This document shows positions 1-8,251 of a DNA stretch of 53,521 bases, in pieces. The notes under the pieces are model-generated. The model saw only the letters and a list, made by a program, of their open reading frames with translations. It was not told the DNA's origin and ran no database searches. The stretch is taken from the NCBI GenBank assembly GCA_014385025.1, contig JACRTB010000019.1, positions 1 to 53,521 of the forward strand. Direction: 5' to 3'. The position numbers and the translations under genes were made by a program. Positions within the stretch are counted from its first letter, which is position 1. The number at the start of each line of letters is the position of its first letter. Source of the DNA: Yanshouia hominis. GTDB taxonomy: Bacteria; Bacillota; Clostridia; Oscillospirales; Ruminococcaceae.

Positions 1-245
1 CGGGCCGGGTCGGAGTTTGGATTAAAGTAGGTGATGATGTACTGGTTCACCAGCATCGCGGACATCGCGCCGATGCAGACGACGATGTGGGTCCGCAGTC
101 CCGCCGCGTGGCGCTTCTTGCCCCGTTCGAAGCCGATGACGCTGCCGCAGACGGCGGCGAGGACAAAGCGGCAGAGGATCGATACCAGATTCATCTGCCG
201 CAGGTAGGCGGCCAGCCCCGCCCAGTTAATTTCCGATAGCTGCAT
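1..245 (-). CDS. MgtC/SapB family membrane protein (3' part missing)
   Basis: The first 81 residues are visible, starting at ATG 245 behind a GGGGGAG ribosome site; the rest lies beyond the left edge. A hydrophobic segment is followed by GSVIGFERGKKRHAAGLRTH and a second hydrophobic stretch. The GxxIGxER...AGLRTH pattern is the MgtC/SapB/SrpB hallmark. These inner-membrane proteins are linked to Mg2+ limitation and acid adaptation, but the biochemical role of distant members is unsettled. It lies 74 bp downstream of the symporter gene on the same strand, separated by an inverted repeat. Family assignment is firm; function is not. Confidence 0.8.
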   Translation of the reverse strand, partial: MQLSEINWAGLAAYLRQMNLVSILCRFVLAAVCGSVIGFERGKKRHAAGLRTHIVVCIGAMSAMLVNQYIITYFNPNSDPA

Positions 246-259
246 GGTTGGCACTCCCC

Positions 260-299
260 CGCTCCGTTCGGAATATTCGGCGGTTTCCCGAACGGAGCG
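260..299 (-). terminator. Inverted repeat after the symporter gene
   Basis: A 12-bp perfect inverted repeat (260-271 against 288-299) with a 16-nt loop lies between the symporter stop and the mgtC start. No T-run follows, so it may be a weak terminator or an mRNA-stabilising hairpin rather than a full stop. Confidence 0.5.
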
Positions 300-319
300 C
301 GCATGCCATGGGAAAACCG

Positions 320-1582
320 TTACTTCCGGCTGTTAAAGACTTCCTTGTTGAACATCCCCTCAGACTTTGCGACAATCATGGTGCAGATCGCGTCTCCCGA
401 GACGTTCAGGCAGGTTCTGGTCATGCTGAGGATGCGGTCCACGCCGAGGATGATTCCGATTGCCTCGACCGGGAGTCCGACCTGATTCAGAACCATTGCG
501 AGGGTGATCATCGAAGCGCCGGGCACACCCGCCGCGCCGATGGTGGCAAGGGTCGCCATAATCACGATGGTGACAACTTCCCGCGCGCCGAGGTTAACTC
601 CGTAAGCCTGTGCAATAAACACGGTGGCCATCGCCTGGGTGACGGCCGATCCGTCCATGTTGACGGTGCAGCCGAGCGGAATCGTGAAGGAGCTGATCTT
701 CGGATCAACGCCGCATTTTTTGGTGATCGCCTCCAGTGCGATCGGAAGCGCCGCGTTGCTGCTCGCGGTCGAGAAGGCGACCGAATTGACATCGGCATAA
801 TTTTTGAGGAACTGGAACGGGCTGACCCGCACCAAAAGGGTCAGCATGCTGCCGTAGGAAACGATCGCGTGGACAAACAGCGCAATGAAAGCAGCGATCA
901 TGTACAGGGCCAACGGCTTGAAGGCGGCGAATCCAAGTTTGGTGAAGGTATCGACGGCGAGGAAAAACACGCCGTAAGGGGCGAATGCCATTACCATCCA
1001 GACAAGCTGAAGGGTCAGCTCGTTCATTTGCGTAAAGACTTCCTTCACCCGCTCAACCTTCGACCCGAGGATGGTGATCGCGCATCCCATCAGCAGGGCG
1101 ATAAAGATGACCTGAAGCATATTGCCGTCGGCAAGAGATGCAAAAGGATTTTTGGTGATGATTCCAAGGAAGACATCGACCACCGGGGTGGGGGTGCCCG
1201 GTTTGTAGTTGGCCATCGTCTCGGAATACTGGCTCAGATCGAAACCAACACCCGGGCGAACGACAAAGCCGACCGCCATGGAGATCAGCAGGGCGATAGC
1301 CGTACTGCCCAGATAGAGCGCCATGATTTTGCCGCCGATCCGTCCCAGCTTGGCCACATCCCCCATATCGGAGGTTCCGACCACCAGTGAAAAGAGTACG
1401 AGAGGAACAACGAGCATCTGAATCGCATTGACAAATCCCTTGCTGCAAAGCTTAAAGACAAATCCGACAAGATATTTGTCTACAAAAGGGGTTTCAACAA
1501 AGTTGTGCAGTGCGATTCCGAGCACTACGCCAATAATCATTGCCCAGAGGATTCGTTTTGTCAGTTTGTTTGAGTCTTTCAT
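320..1582 (-). CDS. Dicarboxylate/amino acid:cation symporter (DAACS family)
   Basis: 420 residues, usual length for Na+/H+-coupled glutamate/aspartate or C4-dicarboxylate symporters of the GltP/DctA/SstT type. Visible features are an N-terminal membrane helix, the serine-rich hairpin-loop region (STASSNAALPIALE), the NMDGSA motif (canonical NMDGT) that helps bind substrate and cation, and near the C-terminus DRxxSMTRTCLNVSGD, the conserved TM8 segment. It acts in the cytoplasmic membrane. Start ATG 1582 follows AGAAAGGAAG. The gene is divergent from an RpiR-family regulator, its probable controller. Substrate (aspartate/glutamate versus C4-dicarboxylate) cannot be fixed from the sequence. 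Confidence 0.92.
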   Translation of the reverse strand: MKDSNKLTKRILWAMIIGVVLGIALHNFVETPFVDKYLVGFVFKLCSKGFVNAIQMLVVPLVLFSLVVGTSDMGDVAKLGRIGGKIMALYLGSTAIALLISMAVGFVVRPGVGFDLSQYSETMANYKPGTPTPVVDVFLGIITKNPFASLADGNMLQVIFIALLMGCAITILGSKVERVKEVFTQMNELTLQLVWMVMAFAPYGVFFLAVDTFTKLGFAAFKPLALYMIAAFIALFVHAIVSYGSMLTLLVRVSPFQFLKNYADVNSVAFSTASSNAALPIALEAITKKCGVDPKISSFTIPLGCTVNMDGSAVTQAMATVFIAQAYGVNLGAREVVTIVIMATLATIGAAGVPGASMITLAMVLNQVGLPVEAIGIILGVDRILSMTRTCLNVSGDAICTMIVAKSEGMFNKEVFNSRK

Positions 1583-1689
1583 GATGGACTTCCTTTCTGT
1601 TTTTGGTCTTTGAAAAATTTGGTATTCCCATTCTCCTCCTTCTCTTAGATGCTTCGTTTTTCTTCTCGTAAAGTGTTTGTAAATTTCAA

Positions 1690-1718
1690 ATTATAGTATA
1701 TTTTTGAAACAATTTTCA
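1690..1718 (-). promoter_or_regulatory. Possible symporter promoter and TGAAA dyad
   Basis: On the minus strand TATAAT (complement of 1690-1695) has only a weak -35 about 17 bp upstream. That -35 zone coincides with the dyad TGAAA-N4-TTTCA at 1705-1718, a plausible repressor half-site pair. Positioning is inference from sequence. Confidence 0.4.
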
Positions 1719-1761
1719 TTTCATTTCCATACTACCCCACTGTGTCGAAAAAATCAAGACA

Positions 1762-1783
1762 AATTTTCAAATATTTGAAAATT
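1762..1783. promoter_or_regulatory. 22-bp perfect palindrome, candidate operator
   Basis: A perfect 22-bp AT-rich palindrome with TTTTCAAA / TTTGAAAA arms lies between the two divergent genes, 11 bp upstream of the first rpiR -35. It shares TGAAA-type half-sites with the dyad at 1705-1718 and is a candidate binding site for the adjacent RpiR-family protein. Confidence 0.5.
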
Positions 1784-1793
1784 CGTTCACATC

Positions 1794-1822
1794 TTACAAT
1801 TCTTGCGGAGCTATGCTATAAT
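1794..1822 (+). promoter_or_regulatory. Promoter P1 of the RpiR-family regulator gene
   Basis: TTACAA (1794-1799), 17-bp spacer, TATAAT (1817-1822). It is the upstream member of a pair of near-identical promoters. Confidence 0.7.
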
Positions 1823-1862
1823 AAACATAAAATTTTCAAGTCGCCAAACCTTCATTTGGGTT

Positions 1863-1891
1863 TTACAATTTTTGCAGAGCCATGGTATAAT
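1863..1891 (+). promoter_or_regulatory. Promoter P2 of the RpiR-family regulator gene
   Basis: TTACAA (1863-1868), 17-bp spacer, TATAAT (1886-1891). The sequence from -35 to about 20 bp past -10 repeats P1 with few changes, 69 bp downstream, so the promoter appears duplicated. Confidence 0.7.
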
Positions 1892-1978
1892 TAATATAAA
1901 ATTCCTGAATTTTCCGATGACCGCTCCGCTTTACATATCCCGGCTCTATGTCAGCCAGATCTTCCGAAAGGAGCTTTT

Positions 1979-2824
1979 ATGATTTCCAACCTCTTTCAGC
2001 TTCTCGACCAGCATTATGAGGGCTTTTCAAAAACCTACCGCATTATCTGCGACTATGTCCGCAGCAATTACCTCGATCTCTCCTATCTTTCGATCGTCGA
2101 GTTGAGCAGGAAGATCGATGTCAGTGTCGGCAGCATCACCGGCTTCTGCAAAGCGATCGGCTTTGCCGGGTACGCCTCCTTTCAGAAGGAACTGCAGCGA
2201 ATGACGCAGCAGGAGATGTTCGCCATGCGGGAAATTAAAAATTCAATCTCGGGCGGACCCAAAAACGACGAGCTTCTTCAGGATACGATCGACACCAATA
2301 TTTTGAACCTTCAGCGCACTTACTCGGACCACCTTGCCCAGTCTTTTCGGGAAGCGGTCGATATTCTCTGCGCTGGACGGCGGATTTACGTGATCGGCCT
2401 GCGTTCCGCCTACGCGGTCGCCTACTACTTCTATTTTACCCTGAGCGATTTCAAGGACAACGTGACCCTGCTTTCCCTCGGCGAGGGCGATGTATTTGAC
2501 CGGATTCTGCACATCTCCTCCGAGGATGTTCTGGTAACCATCGGATTTGAAAAATATACCAAGGCCACCTGCGAAATCACCCGCTTCTTCCGGGACCACG
2601 GCTGCCGGATTGTGGCGCTGACCGACCGGCTTTCCTCTCCGCTCGCCTCGATGGCCGACGCTGTTCTGATCGCACAGAACAGCTCCACCACCTTCTCCTA
2701 TGTCTCCGCCATGACCATTCTCAATGCTGTGGTCATCGGAATTGGGCGGCACAATAAAAAACGCACCCTCCGGGAACTGGAAACCCGGCAGAACATTCTT
2801 CGGGACTACAATGTTCATTACTGA
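1979..2824 (+). CDS. MurR/RpiR family transcriptional regulator (HTH + SIS)
   Basis: 281 residues. Residues 1-80 form the RpiR-type helix-turn-helix (SIVELSRKIDVSVGSITGFC, then KAIGFAGYASFQKEL). Residues about 110-250 form a SIS sugar-phosphate-binding fold (RRIYVIGLRSAYAVAYYF; ALTDRLSSPLASMADAVL). Family members usually sense phosphosugars, and some respond to organic acids. Start ATG 1979 follows GAAAGGAG. Divergent placement from the symporter suggests it regulates that gene. Ligand unknown. Confidence 0.9.
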   Translation: MISNLFQLLDQHYEGFSKTYRIICDYVRSNYLDLSYLSIVELSRKIDVSVGSITGFCKAIGFAGYASFQKELQRMTQQEMFAMREIKNSISGGPKNDELLQDTIDTNILNLQRTYSDHLAQSFREAVDILCAGRRIYVIGLRSAYAVAYYFYFTLSDFKDNVTLLSLGEGDVFDRILHISSEDVLVTIGFEKYTKATCEITRFFRDHGCRIVALTDRLSSPLASMADAVLIAQNSSTTFSYVSAMTILNAVVIGIGRHNKKRTLRELETRQNILRDYNVHY

Positions 2825-2850
2825 CGGCGGAAAAGACCAATTTTCCGCCG
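2825..2850 (+). terminator. Hairpin after the rpiR-family gene
   Basis: 10-bp stem (2825-2834 with 2841-2850), 6-nt loop, starting at the stop codon. No long T-run follows, so it probably works with the larger hairpin at 2873-2918. Confidence 0.5.
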
Positions 2851-2865
2851 CGCCCTTTCGGCGGA

Positions 2866-2918
2866 CAAAAAGCGGGGGATCTTTGGCGGCGGAATAATCC
2901 GCCGCCAAAGATCCCCCG
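2866..2918 (-). terminator. Intrinsic terminator of sigK
   Basis: A perfect 21-bp stem (2873-2893 with 2898-2918) with a 4-nt loop is followed on the minus strand by CTTTTTG. It ends sigK transcription and may act in both directions between the convergent genes. Confidence 0.85.
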
Positions 2919-2939
2919 TTGCTGCCACGGGATTTTTCG

Positions 2940-3644
2940 CTACTTTCCGCACTTCTCCAGCTCTGTCCGCAGCTTTTCCAGCGCCTTCTTCTCCAACCGG
3001 GATACATAGCTGCGGCTGATTTCCAGACGGCTCGCCACCTCACGCTGGGTCAGCGGACGCTTGCCGTTAAGACCATACCGCAGCACAACAATCTCCCGTT
3101 CCCGGCCCGCAAGGCTCTGCTCGATGCATCGGTGGAGCTGTTCCGCCCGCAGCCTCAGCTCAATGTCGTCAAAGATACAGGTGTCGTCAGCCATAATATC
3201 CTGAAGCGTCAGCGCGTTGCCGTCCTTATCGGTATCGATTGGGTCAGAAATGTAAACGTCCTGCGCCGATTTCTTGCGGTTGCGGAAATACATCAGGATC
3301 TCATTCTCAATGCATCTGGAAGCATAGGTTGCAAACCGGGTTCCCTTTTCATAATCAAAGGTTGCGGCGGCTTTGATCAGGCCAATGGTTCCAATTGAAA
3401 TCAAATCATCCTGATCCTTCATGTTGGAGTAGTATTTCTTGATAATGTGAACAACCAGGCGCAGATTGTGCTCAATCAGCTCATTTTTAGCGTCAGAATC
3501 TCCGGCGCGGATTTGTTCCAGACATTCCCGTTCCCTTCTCGCAGAAAGCGGCTTGGGAAACGAGTGCCCGCTTCCGACATGGAGGACAAAAAAAAGGCGC
3601 AGCAGCTGCGGCAGTCCCAGCAGCAGCGTTTCCATCAGCATCAT
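2940..3644 (-). CDS. sigK: RNA polymerase sporulation sigma factor SigK
   Basis: 234 residues, typical of sigma-K, the late mother-cell sigma factor. The hydrophobic N-terminus (METLLLGLPQLLRLFFVLHV) fits the membrane-bound pro-sequence removed by SpoIVFB. Region 2 reads NLRLVVHIIKKYYSN...DLISIGTIGLIKAAATFD...TYASRCIENEILMYFRN and region 4 ends with ISRSYVSRLEKKALEKLR. The gene is continuous, with no skin-type interruption. Start ATG 3644 follows AAGGGGG. It marks the host as an endospore former. No convincing sigma-E promoter was identified upstream. Confidence 0.95.
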   Translation of the reverse strand: MMLMETLLLGLPQLLRLFFVLHVGSGHSFPKPLSARRERECLEQIRAGDSDAKNELIEHNLRLVVHIIKKYYSNMKDQDDLISIGTIGLIKAAATFDYEKGTRFATYASRCIENEILMYFRNRKKSAQDVYISDPIDTDKDGNALTLQDIMADDTCIFDDIELRLRAEQLHRCIEQSLAGREREIVVLRYGLNGKRPLTQREVASRLEISRSYVSRLEKKALEKLRTELEKCGK

Positions 3645-3819
3645 GCGACCCCCTTATTCCTTTTCGTTTATCTCTATGTGGGAGTGCCTGTCTGTTAGAT
3701 GTTGTCCGGGGAATCGGCCTCTCAAAGTTTTATCCGCATACAGGCCTCTCACATGCGAAAGCTGTTGTATAATTCCGAAAATCTCCTTTGAACGCGGACC
3801 ATGCGGCCCCGCCTAATGC

Positions 3820-4016
3820 GGTGCCGCCCTCCGCTCGGGCGCGCCGGGCACCGGACAGGCGGAGCAGGCAGGACGGGGAACGGCGGAAAACGAGCAGTCC
3901 GCGGGCCGCTCGCGTGTGCTGCATGTGAAGAACGTTCGGAGTCTCTTAAAAGGCAGGCCGGAAAGATACATTTTTAGGTCTTAGTCATACCACCAGTTCA
4001 ACCGATGGTTTTGCTT
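3820..4016 (+). mobile_element. Non-autonomous IS200/IS605-like remnant, copy A
   Basis: About 200 bp aligns with the right part of copy B (25007-25342): both share a GC-rich block around CTCGGGCGCGCCGG, then CTCTTAAA and a terminal hairpin followed by GGTTTTG. Here the terminal hairpin is CCACCAGTTCAACCGATGG (3990-4008), slightly decayed. No left-end hairpin is recognisable, so the copy looks 5'-truncated. No transposase is encoded. Confidence 0.6.
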
Positions 4017-4021
4017 GACAC

Positions 4022-4070
4022 AAATTTGCCCCCCGATGCAGCTCTGTTTTTCTGCATCAGAGGGCAATTT
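4022..4070 (-). terminator. Hairpin downstream of the ABC importer operon
   Basis: Arms 4022-4040 and 4053-4070 form a long imperfect stem some 60-100 bp past the ATPase stop. No strong U-tract is present; it is a likely operon-end hairpin. Confidence 0.5.
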
Positions 4071-4128
4071 CTTTGTCCGCTTTGCGCGAGCGGTCCAACC
4101 GGCAGATGCCCGGCTGTTTCAAAACCGG

Positions 4129-4893
4129 CTATCCATCGTGCCTCGGGGAAAAGCTGTAAAAAACGCCTTCCGGTGAGGGAATTCTGCATACCTCGACCCC
4201 AAAGCAGTTCCGCAGGCAGGGGTACACCTCGTCAGGCGGACCCTCCGCCTTCACCCGGCCGCCGTTCATCACAACCACCCGATCGGCGTAGCGCAGCACC
4301 AGCTCAAGGTCATGGAGCACCAACACCACCGCTTTCCCCATTCCCGCCAGTCTGCGGGCGAGGCCCATCACTTCGAAGCGGCTGCCGATATCCAGATAGG
4401 TCGTCGGCTCATCCATCAGGATTGTTCGGGTATCCTGCGCCAGCGCCATCGCGAGATAAACCCTCTGCCGCTGTCCGCCCGACAGCTCCTGCATATTACG
4501 GGAGGCAAAATCCGCCGCGCCTGTCCATTCCAGCGCCCGGCGGGTGATCTCGCCGTCCTCCCGGCGGTAGCGGCGGGGATAGGAGAGGTGGGCAAACCTC
4601 CCATGCAGCGCCAGCCGCCCCGCCGAAATCGCCGGAACATTGCGGCTCTGCGGAAGATAGGCCACCCGCCGCGCCGTCTGAATGGGAGTCAGGCCGCGCA
4701 GATCGGCGCCGTCGAGCAGCACCGTGCCCGAGGAAAGCGGATGCAGCCCCGTGATGCATCTGAGCAGGGTGCTTTTGCCGCATCCGTTGGGGCCGATGAT
4801 CCCATACACCTGCCCCGGCGCGAAGGTAAGGCTGATCCGGTGCAGGATCTCCCTGCCGCCGTAGCCCGCGCAGAGCTCCCGCAGTTCAATCAT
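4129..4893 (-). CDS. Iron/cobalamin-type ABC transporter, ATP-binding protein
   Basis: 254 residues of the FecE/FepC/BtuD class. Walker A is GPNGCGKST, the Q-loop is in YLPQSR, the signature is LSGGQRQR, Walker B is TILMDEPT and the H-loop is in VLVLHDL. It energises the membrane permease encoded just upstream; the two reading frames overlap by 8 bp (4886-4893), indicating coupled translation. The operon also encodes the binding lipoprotein and siroheme-pathway enzymes, so the cargo is probably ferric siderophore, haem or a corrinoid. Substrate cannot be decided here. Confidence 0.93.
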   Translation of the reverse strand: MIELRELCAGYGGREILHRISLTFAPGQVYGIIGPNGCGKSTLLRCITGLHPLSSGTVLLDGADLRGLTPIQTARRVAYLPQSRNVPAISAGRLALHGRFAHLSYPRRYRREDGEITRRALEWTGAADFASRNMQELSGGQRQRVYLAMALAQDTRTILMDEPTTYLDIGSRFEVMGLARRLAGMGKAVVLVLHDLELVLRYADRVVVMNGGRVKAEGPPDEVYPCLRNCFGVEVCRIPSPEGVFYSFSPRHDG

Positions 4894-5902
4894 GGAGCCT
4901 GCCCCCTCTCTGCCGGACCAGCAGCATCAGGAAAAAGGGCCCGCCGATCAGCGACAGCAGGATTCCCACCGGCAGCTCATAGGGCGCAAAAAGCAGGCGC
5001 GCCGCGAGATCGCAGAAGGTTACCAGTGTCGCCCCGCTCAAAGCGCACATCGGCAGCAGAATGCCGTTTCCGCCCCCCACCAACCGGCGGGCCAGATGGG
5101 GGACGATCAGGCCGACGAAGCCAAGCTGTCCCGCGAAGCTGACCGCAGCCCCGGCCAGCACCGCCGCGATTCCGAGCAGCAGGAACTGCATCCGCCTGAC
5201 TGAAAGGCCGAGTCCATGGGCCGTCTCCTCCCCCAGCGCCAGCAGGTCAAGCTCGTTGGCGAGGGTGAGAGAGAGCGCAACCCCCATGAGAATCAGCAGC
5301 GCGGCGGGCCAGAGCCTTCCCGTCGGCACCGCCGAAAAGCCTCCCACACGGAAATCGGCGCTTCCGATCCCGGCGTCCGGAAAAAGGGTCACTACTGCGT
5401 CGGTTCCGGCGTTCAGGAACGCATTGACCGCCACCCCCGCGAGGATCACCGTCATCCGGGAGGCGCCGATCCGCCGTGCGATCCCCAGCACCAGCAGTAC
5501 AGCCGCCATCGCGCCGAGAAAGGCCGCACCCGAGAGCCCCCGGCCCATCGTCGGCAGGAAGGCGCAGCAAAGCCCCACCATCAGCCCCGCGCCCGCATTC
5601 ACCCCGATGATGTTGGGGGAAGCCAGCGGATTCGCAAGCACCGACTGGATGATCGCGCCGGATACCGCCAGCGCCGCGCCCGCCGCAAGGCATGCCGCCG
5701 TTCTGGGAAGCCGGACATAGCGCACGATTCCCGCGGCCGGGGTTTGGCCGCCGCTGAAAAGGGCGGCCAAAAGCTCCGCCGGAGAAATTTTCGCCGCGCC
5801 CAGGCAGACGCTGAGCAGCGCGGCGGCAAGGCAGGCCAGACCGGCCAGCGCCAGCGCCGGACGCTTATCGGTTCCCATACAGGATATCACAGAGCGTTTC
5901 AT
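4886..5902 (-). CDS. FecCD-family ABC transporter permease
   Basis: 338 residues, the usual length for BtuC/FecD/FhuB-half permeases with about ten membrane helices. Diagnostic stretches are RLPRTAACLAAGAALAVSG, LANPLASPNIIGVNAGAG and, near the C-terminus, GFVGLIVPHLARRLVG, which contains the coupling region facing the ATPase. Start ATG 5902 has GGGGAG upstream, giving a 38-bp overlap with the end of the binding-protein gene; an alternative ATG at 5878 lacks a good ribosome site. Works with the neighbouring ATPase and lipoprotein. Confidence 0.93.
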   Translation of the reverse strand: MKRSVISCMGTDKRPALALAGLACLAAALLSVCLGAAKISPAELLAALFSGGQTPAAGIVRYVRLPRTAACLAAGAALAVSGAIIQSVLANPLASPNIIGVNAGAGLMVGLCCAFLPTMGRGLSGAAFLGAMAAVLLVLGIARRIGASRMTVILAGVAVNAFLNAGTDAVVTLFPDAGIGSADFRVGGFSAVPTGRLWPAALLILMGVALSLTLANELDLLALGEETAHGLGLSVRRMQFLLLGIAAVLAGAAVSFAGQLGFVGLIVPHLARRLVGGGNGILLPMCALSGATLVTFCDLAARLLFAPYELPVGILLSLIGGPFFLMLLVRQRGGRLHD

Positions 5903-6812
5903 AGGCTTCTCCCCAGCGGTTGTTCGGCTTCAGGTTGTAAAGCCGGGACTCCATCTCATAGACACGCCCCTCCCGCACAGCGGTCAGGGTGCTCCAGGCT
6001 TTGTTCCCAAAGACCAGCTCGTCCAGATTTTCGTCCACGGCGGCGGAATTGTTCCCCTGTTTCACCACGAAGATCATCTCCGGGTCCCGCTCGATGATCG
6101 CCTCCAGACTCAGGCTGTCGAGCAGCGTTTGATCGCTGTCCGCGATGTTCACGCAGCCGAGGTCCCGAAGCATCTCGCCGAGCACATTGCCCTCGCTTCC
6201 CTTTGCCTTGACACTTTTGGCCGTCGCGCGCAGGTAGAGCACCTCCGGGCCTTCCCCCGGAGGCATCCCGCGCGCGAGCGCCTCCCCAACCTGCCGCCGC
6301 ACCTCCAGCCCGTTGGTTTCGTACAGGTCCGCCCGTCCGGTGATCCGGGTGCAGATCTCCAGCATCCGGAGATACTCGTCAAAGACGTTTACATCGAAAT
6401 AGGCAGTGGGAATCCCCGCCGCCTCAAAGGTTTCACGCAGCTCGAGGTCGATCTGGGTATTGACGCTGGCAAGGATGAAATCCGGGTCGGCGGCAAGCAG
6501 GCGTTCCAGACTGATTTCGGTTGTCTTGCCCAGATTCACCACCCCGCTGTCCGGACTCAGGCCGAATTCGGTCCATGCATCGTTCGCCGCCGCGGCAAGC
6601 TCTCCGCCCGCCAGCAGCCAGACGTCCGCAAAGCTGCCGATCAGCGCCGCCGTCCGTTTGGGCCGGCTGGGAACGCTTACCTCGCGCCCGAGGTCGTCGG
6701 CAAATCTGATCCGCTCCCCCTCCGGCGTGCCGGCCGGAGACGCGGGGGCGCAGGCCGCCAGAACCGCCGCGCAGAGCAGCGCCGCCATCCGCCGGAGGGC
6801 GTTTTTCATCAT
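5865..6812 (-). CDS. ABC transporter substrate-binding lipoprotein (FecB/BtuF type)
   Basis: 315 residues from ATG 6812, which follows AAAGGAG; in-frame sequence further upstream belongs to the preceding gene. The N-terminus MMKNALRRMAALLCAAVLAAC is a lipoprotein signal with lipobox LAAC. The mature part begins IRFADDLGREVSVPSRPKRT, the standard opening of periplasmic_binding_2 proteins, and contains LERLLAADPDFILAS and EAIIERDPEMIFV. It should capture the metal chelate outside the membrane. Its start overlaps the cobA-hemD stop (TGA within ATGATG). Confidence 0.92.
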   Translation of the reverse strand: MMKNALRRMAALLCAAVLAACAPASPAGTPEGERIRFADDLGREVSVPSRPKRTAALIGSFADVWLLAGGELAAAANDAWTEFGLSPDSGVVNLGKTTEISLERLLAADPDFILASVNTQIDLELRETFEAAGIPTAYFDVNVFDEYLRMLEICTRITGRADLYETNGLEVRRQVGEALARGMPPGEGPEVLYLRATAKSVKAKGSEGNVLGEMLRDLGCVNIADSDQTLLDSLSLEAIIERDPEMIFVVKQGNNSAAVDENLDELVFGNKAWSTLTAVREGRVYEMESRLYNLKPNNRWGEAYETLCDILYGNR

Positions 6813-8251
6813 CTTTTCTCCTTTACATCGTCCAAAATTACCGCGGTCAGCCCCTGCGCCGAGGCTGAAGGAGCCGTCAGAACCCGCGCCGCCCCTGATT
6901 TTGCCGCGCATCCGGCGGTCACCGTCCCAATGCAGACGGCCGTGCGCCGCTCCAGCGCCCCGCCCGCGCGGCAGTAGCTTTCCACCCCGCCCGCGCTGCC
7001 GAACACCAGATAATCCACCGGACGGTCATCCAGCGGTCCCGGGATGACGCGGTAGAGCACCCGCCTTTCGCAGGAAATCCCCGCTTCGCGCAGCGCCTGC
7101 TCGGGAGCACTGCCCGCGTTCTCCGCGCCCGCCAGCAGGACCCTGTCTCCGGGGGAGCAGGCGCCGGCCAGCGCCCCGCCGAGCGATGCGGTGTCATGCC
7201 GCCCGGGAACGAGATCGGCAAACAGCCCCTGCCGCGCCAGCATCCGCGCCGTTCCCGGACCCACCGCGGCAAGCCTGATTCCGGCGAGGCGGCGCAGGTC
7301 GTATCCGGCGGCCCGCAGAAGGCGGCAAAAGATCTCCGCGCCGTTCGGACTGGTAAAAGCGATCCAGTTCCAGCCCCCGGCAAGGCATTCCGCCAGCTCC
7401 GGGGCGGTGCAGGCGTCCTCAAGCCGGGCGGGCTGTATGCAGCGGACCCGCGCCCCCAGCGCCTCAAACGCGGAGCGCAGGCTTTCGCGCAGCCGGGCGG
7501 TTCCGGTCAGTCCCACCGATACCCCGCAAAGCGGGAGAACGCTTTGGTCCCGCAGGTCAAGCGCCGCGGCAGGCCCCACCACGACGACCGCCGGACCGGG
7601 AAAGCCCCGGGCCTCCCGCCCGATTCCGGCGAGGGTGCCGCGCAGCACCCCTTCCCCCGCCACCGCGGCGGGGGTATCCGCGGGCTTTCCCGCCGCGATC
7701 AGCCGCAGGGCAAGCTCCTCCAGCCTGGAAAGTCCCATCAGAAACACCAGCGTCCCGTCGAGGGCGGCCAGCCGGTCAAAATCCTCGGGCAGACCGTCCG
7801 GGGTGCCGGCGGTGTGAGCCGTCACCACATGGAACGACCGGCTGAGCCCGCGGCAGGTCACCGGAATTCCGGCCAGCTCCGGCACGGCAATGCAGGAGGA
7901 GATCCCCGGCACAACCTGAAACGGAATGCCCGCTTCGCGCAGCGCTTCCGCCTCCTCGCCGCCCCGCCCGAACACAAAAGGGTCCCCGCCTTTCAGGCGG
8001 CATACCTGCTGCCCCCGGCGCGCCAGCCCGATCAGGAGGGCGCTGATCTCCCGCTGGGGCAGGCTGTGCCTGCCGCTGCGCTTGCCGACGTAGTGCAGCC
8101 GCGCATCCGGGCGGGCCTCTTCCAGCAGGCCGTCGGCCAGCAGGTCATCATAAACCACCGCGTCCGCCCGCCGCAGACATTCCAGCCCCCGCACGGTGAT
8201 CAAATCCCGCGAGAGGCATCCCGCCCCCACCAGCATAACCGACCCGGTCAT
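6809..8251 (-). CDS. cobA-hemD: Uroporphyrinogen-III C-methyltransferase / uroporphyrinogen-III synthase fusion
   Basis: 480 residues. Residues 1-240 are a SUMT methyltransferase: VMLVGAGCLSRDLITVRG binds SAM, and VCRLKGGDPFVFGRGGEEA is the family signature. It converts uroporphyrinogen III to precorrin-2. Residues about 245-480 are the HemD domain, which cyclises hydroxymethylbilane to uroporphyrinogen III. The fusion is common in Clostridia. I chose ATG 8251 (preceded by GGGAGG) over an upstream in-frame TTG. It overlaps the preceding Met8-like gene by 4 bp, so the steps to sirohydrochlorin are coupled. No hemA/B/C/L is present in the window. Confidence 0.93.
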   Translation of the reverse strand: MTGSVMLVGAGCLSRDLITVRGLECLRRADAVVYDDLLADGLLEEARPDARLHYVGKRSGRHSLPQREISALLIGLARRGQQVCRLKGGDPFVFGRGGEEAEALREAGIPFQVVPGISSCIAVPELAGIPVTCRGLSRSFHVVTAHTAGTPDGLPEDFDRLAALDGTLVFLMGLSRLEELALRLIAAGKPADTPAAVAGEGVLRGTLAGIGREARGFPGPAVVVVGPAAALDLRDQSVLPLCGVSVGLTGTARLRESLRSAFEALGARVRCIQPARLEDACTAPELAECLAGGWNWIAFTSPNGAEIFCRLLRAAGYDLRRLAGIRLAAVGPGTARMLARQGLFADLVPGRHDTASLGGALAGACSPGDRVLLAGAENAGSAPEQALREAGISCERRVLYRVIPGPLDDRPVDYLVFGSAGGVESYCRAGGALERRTAVCIGTVTAGCAAKSGAARVLTAPSASAQGLTAVILDDVKEKR

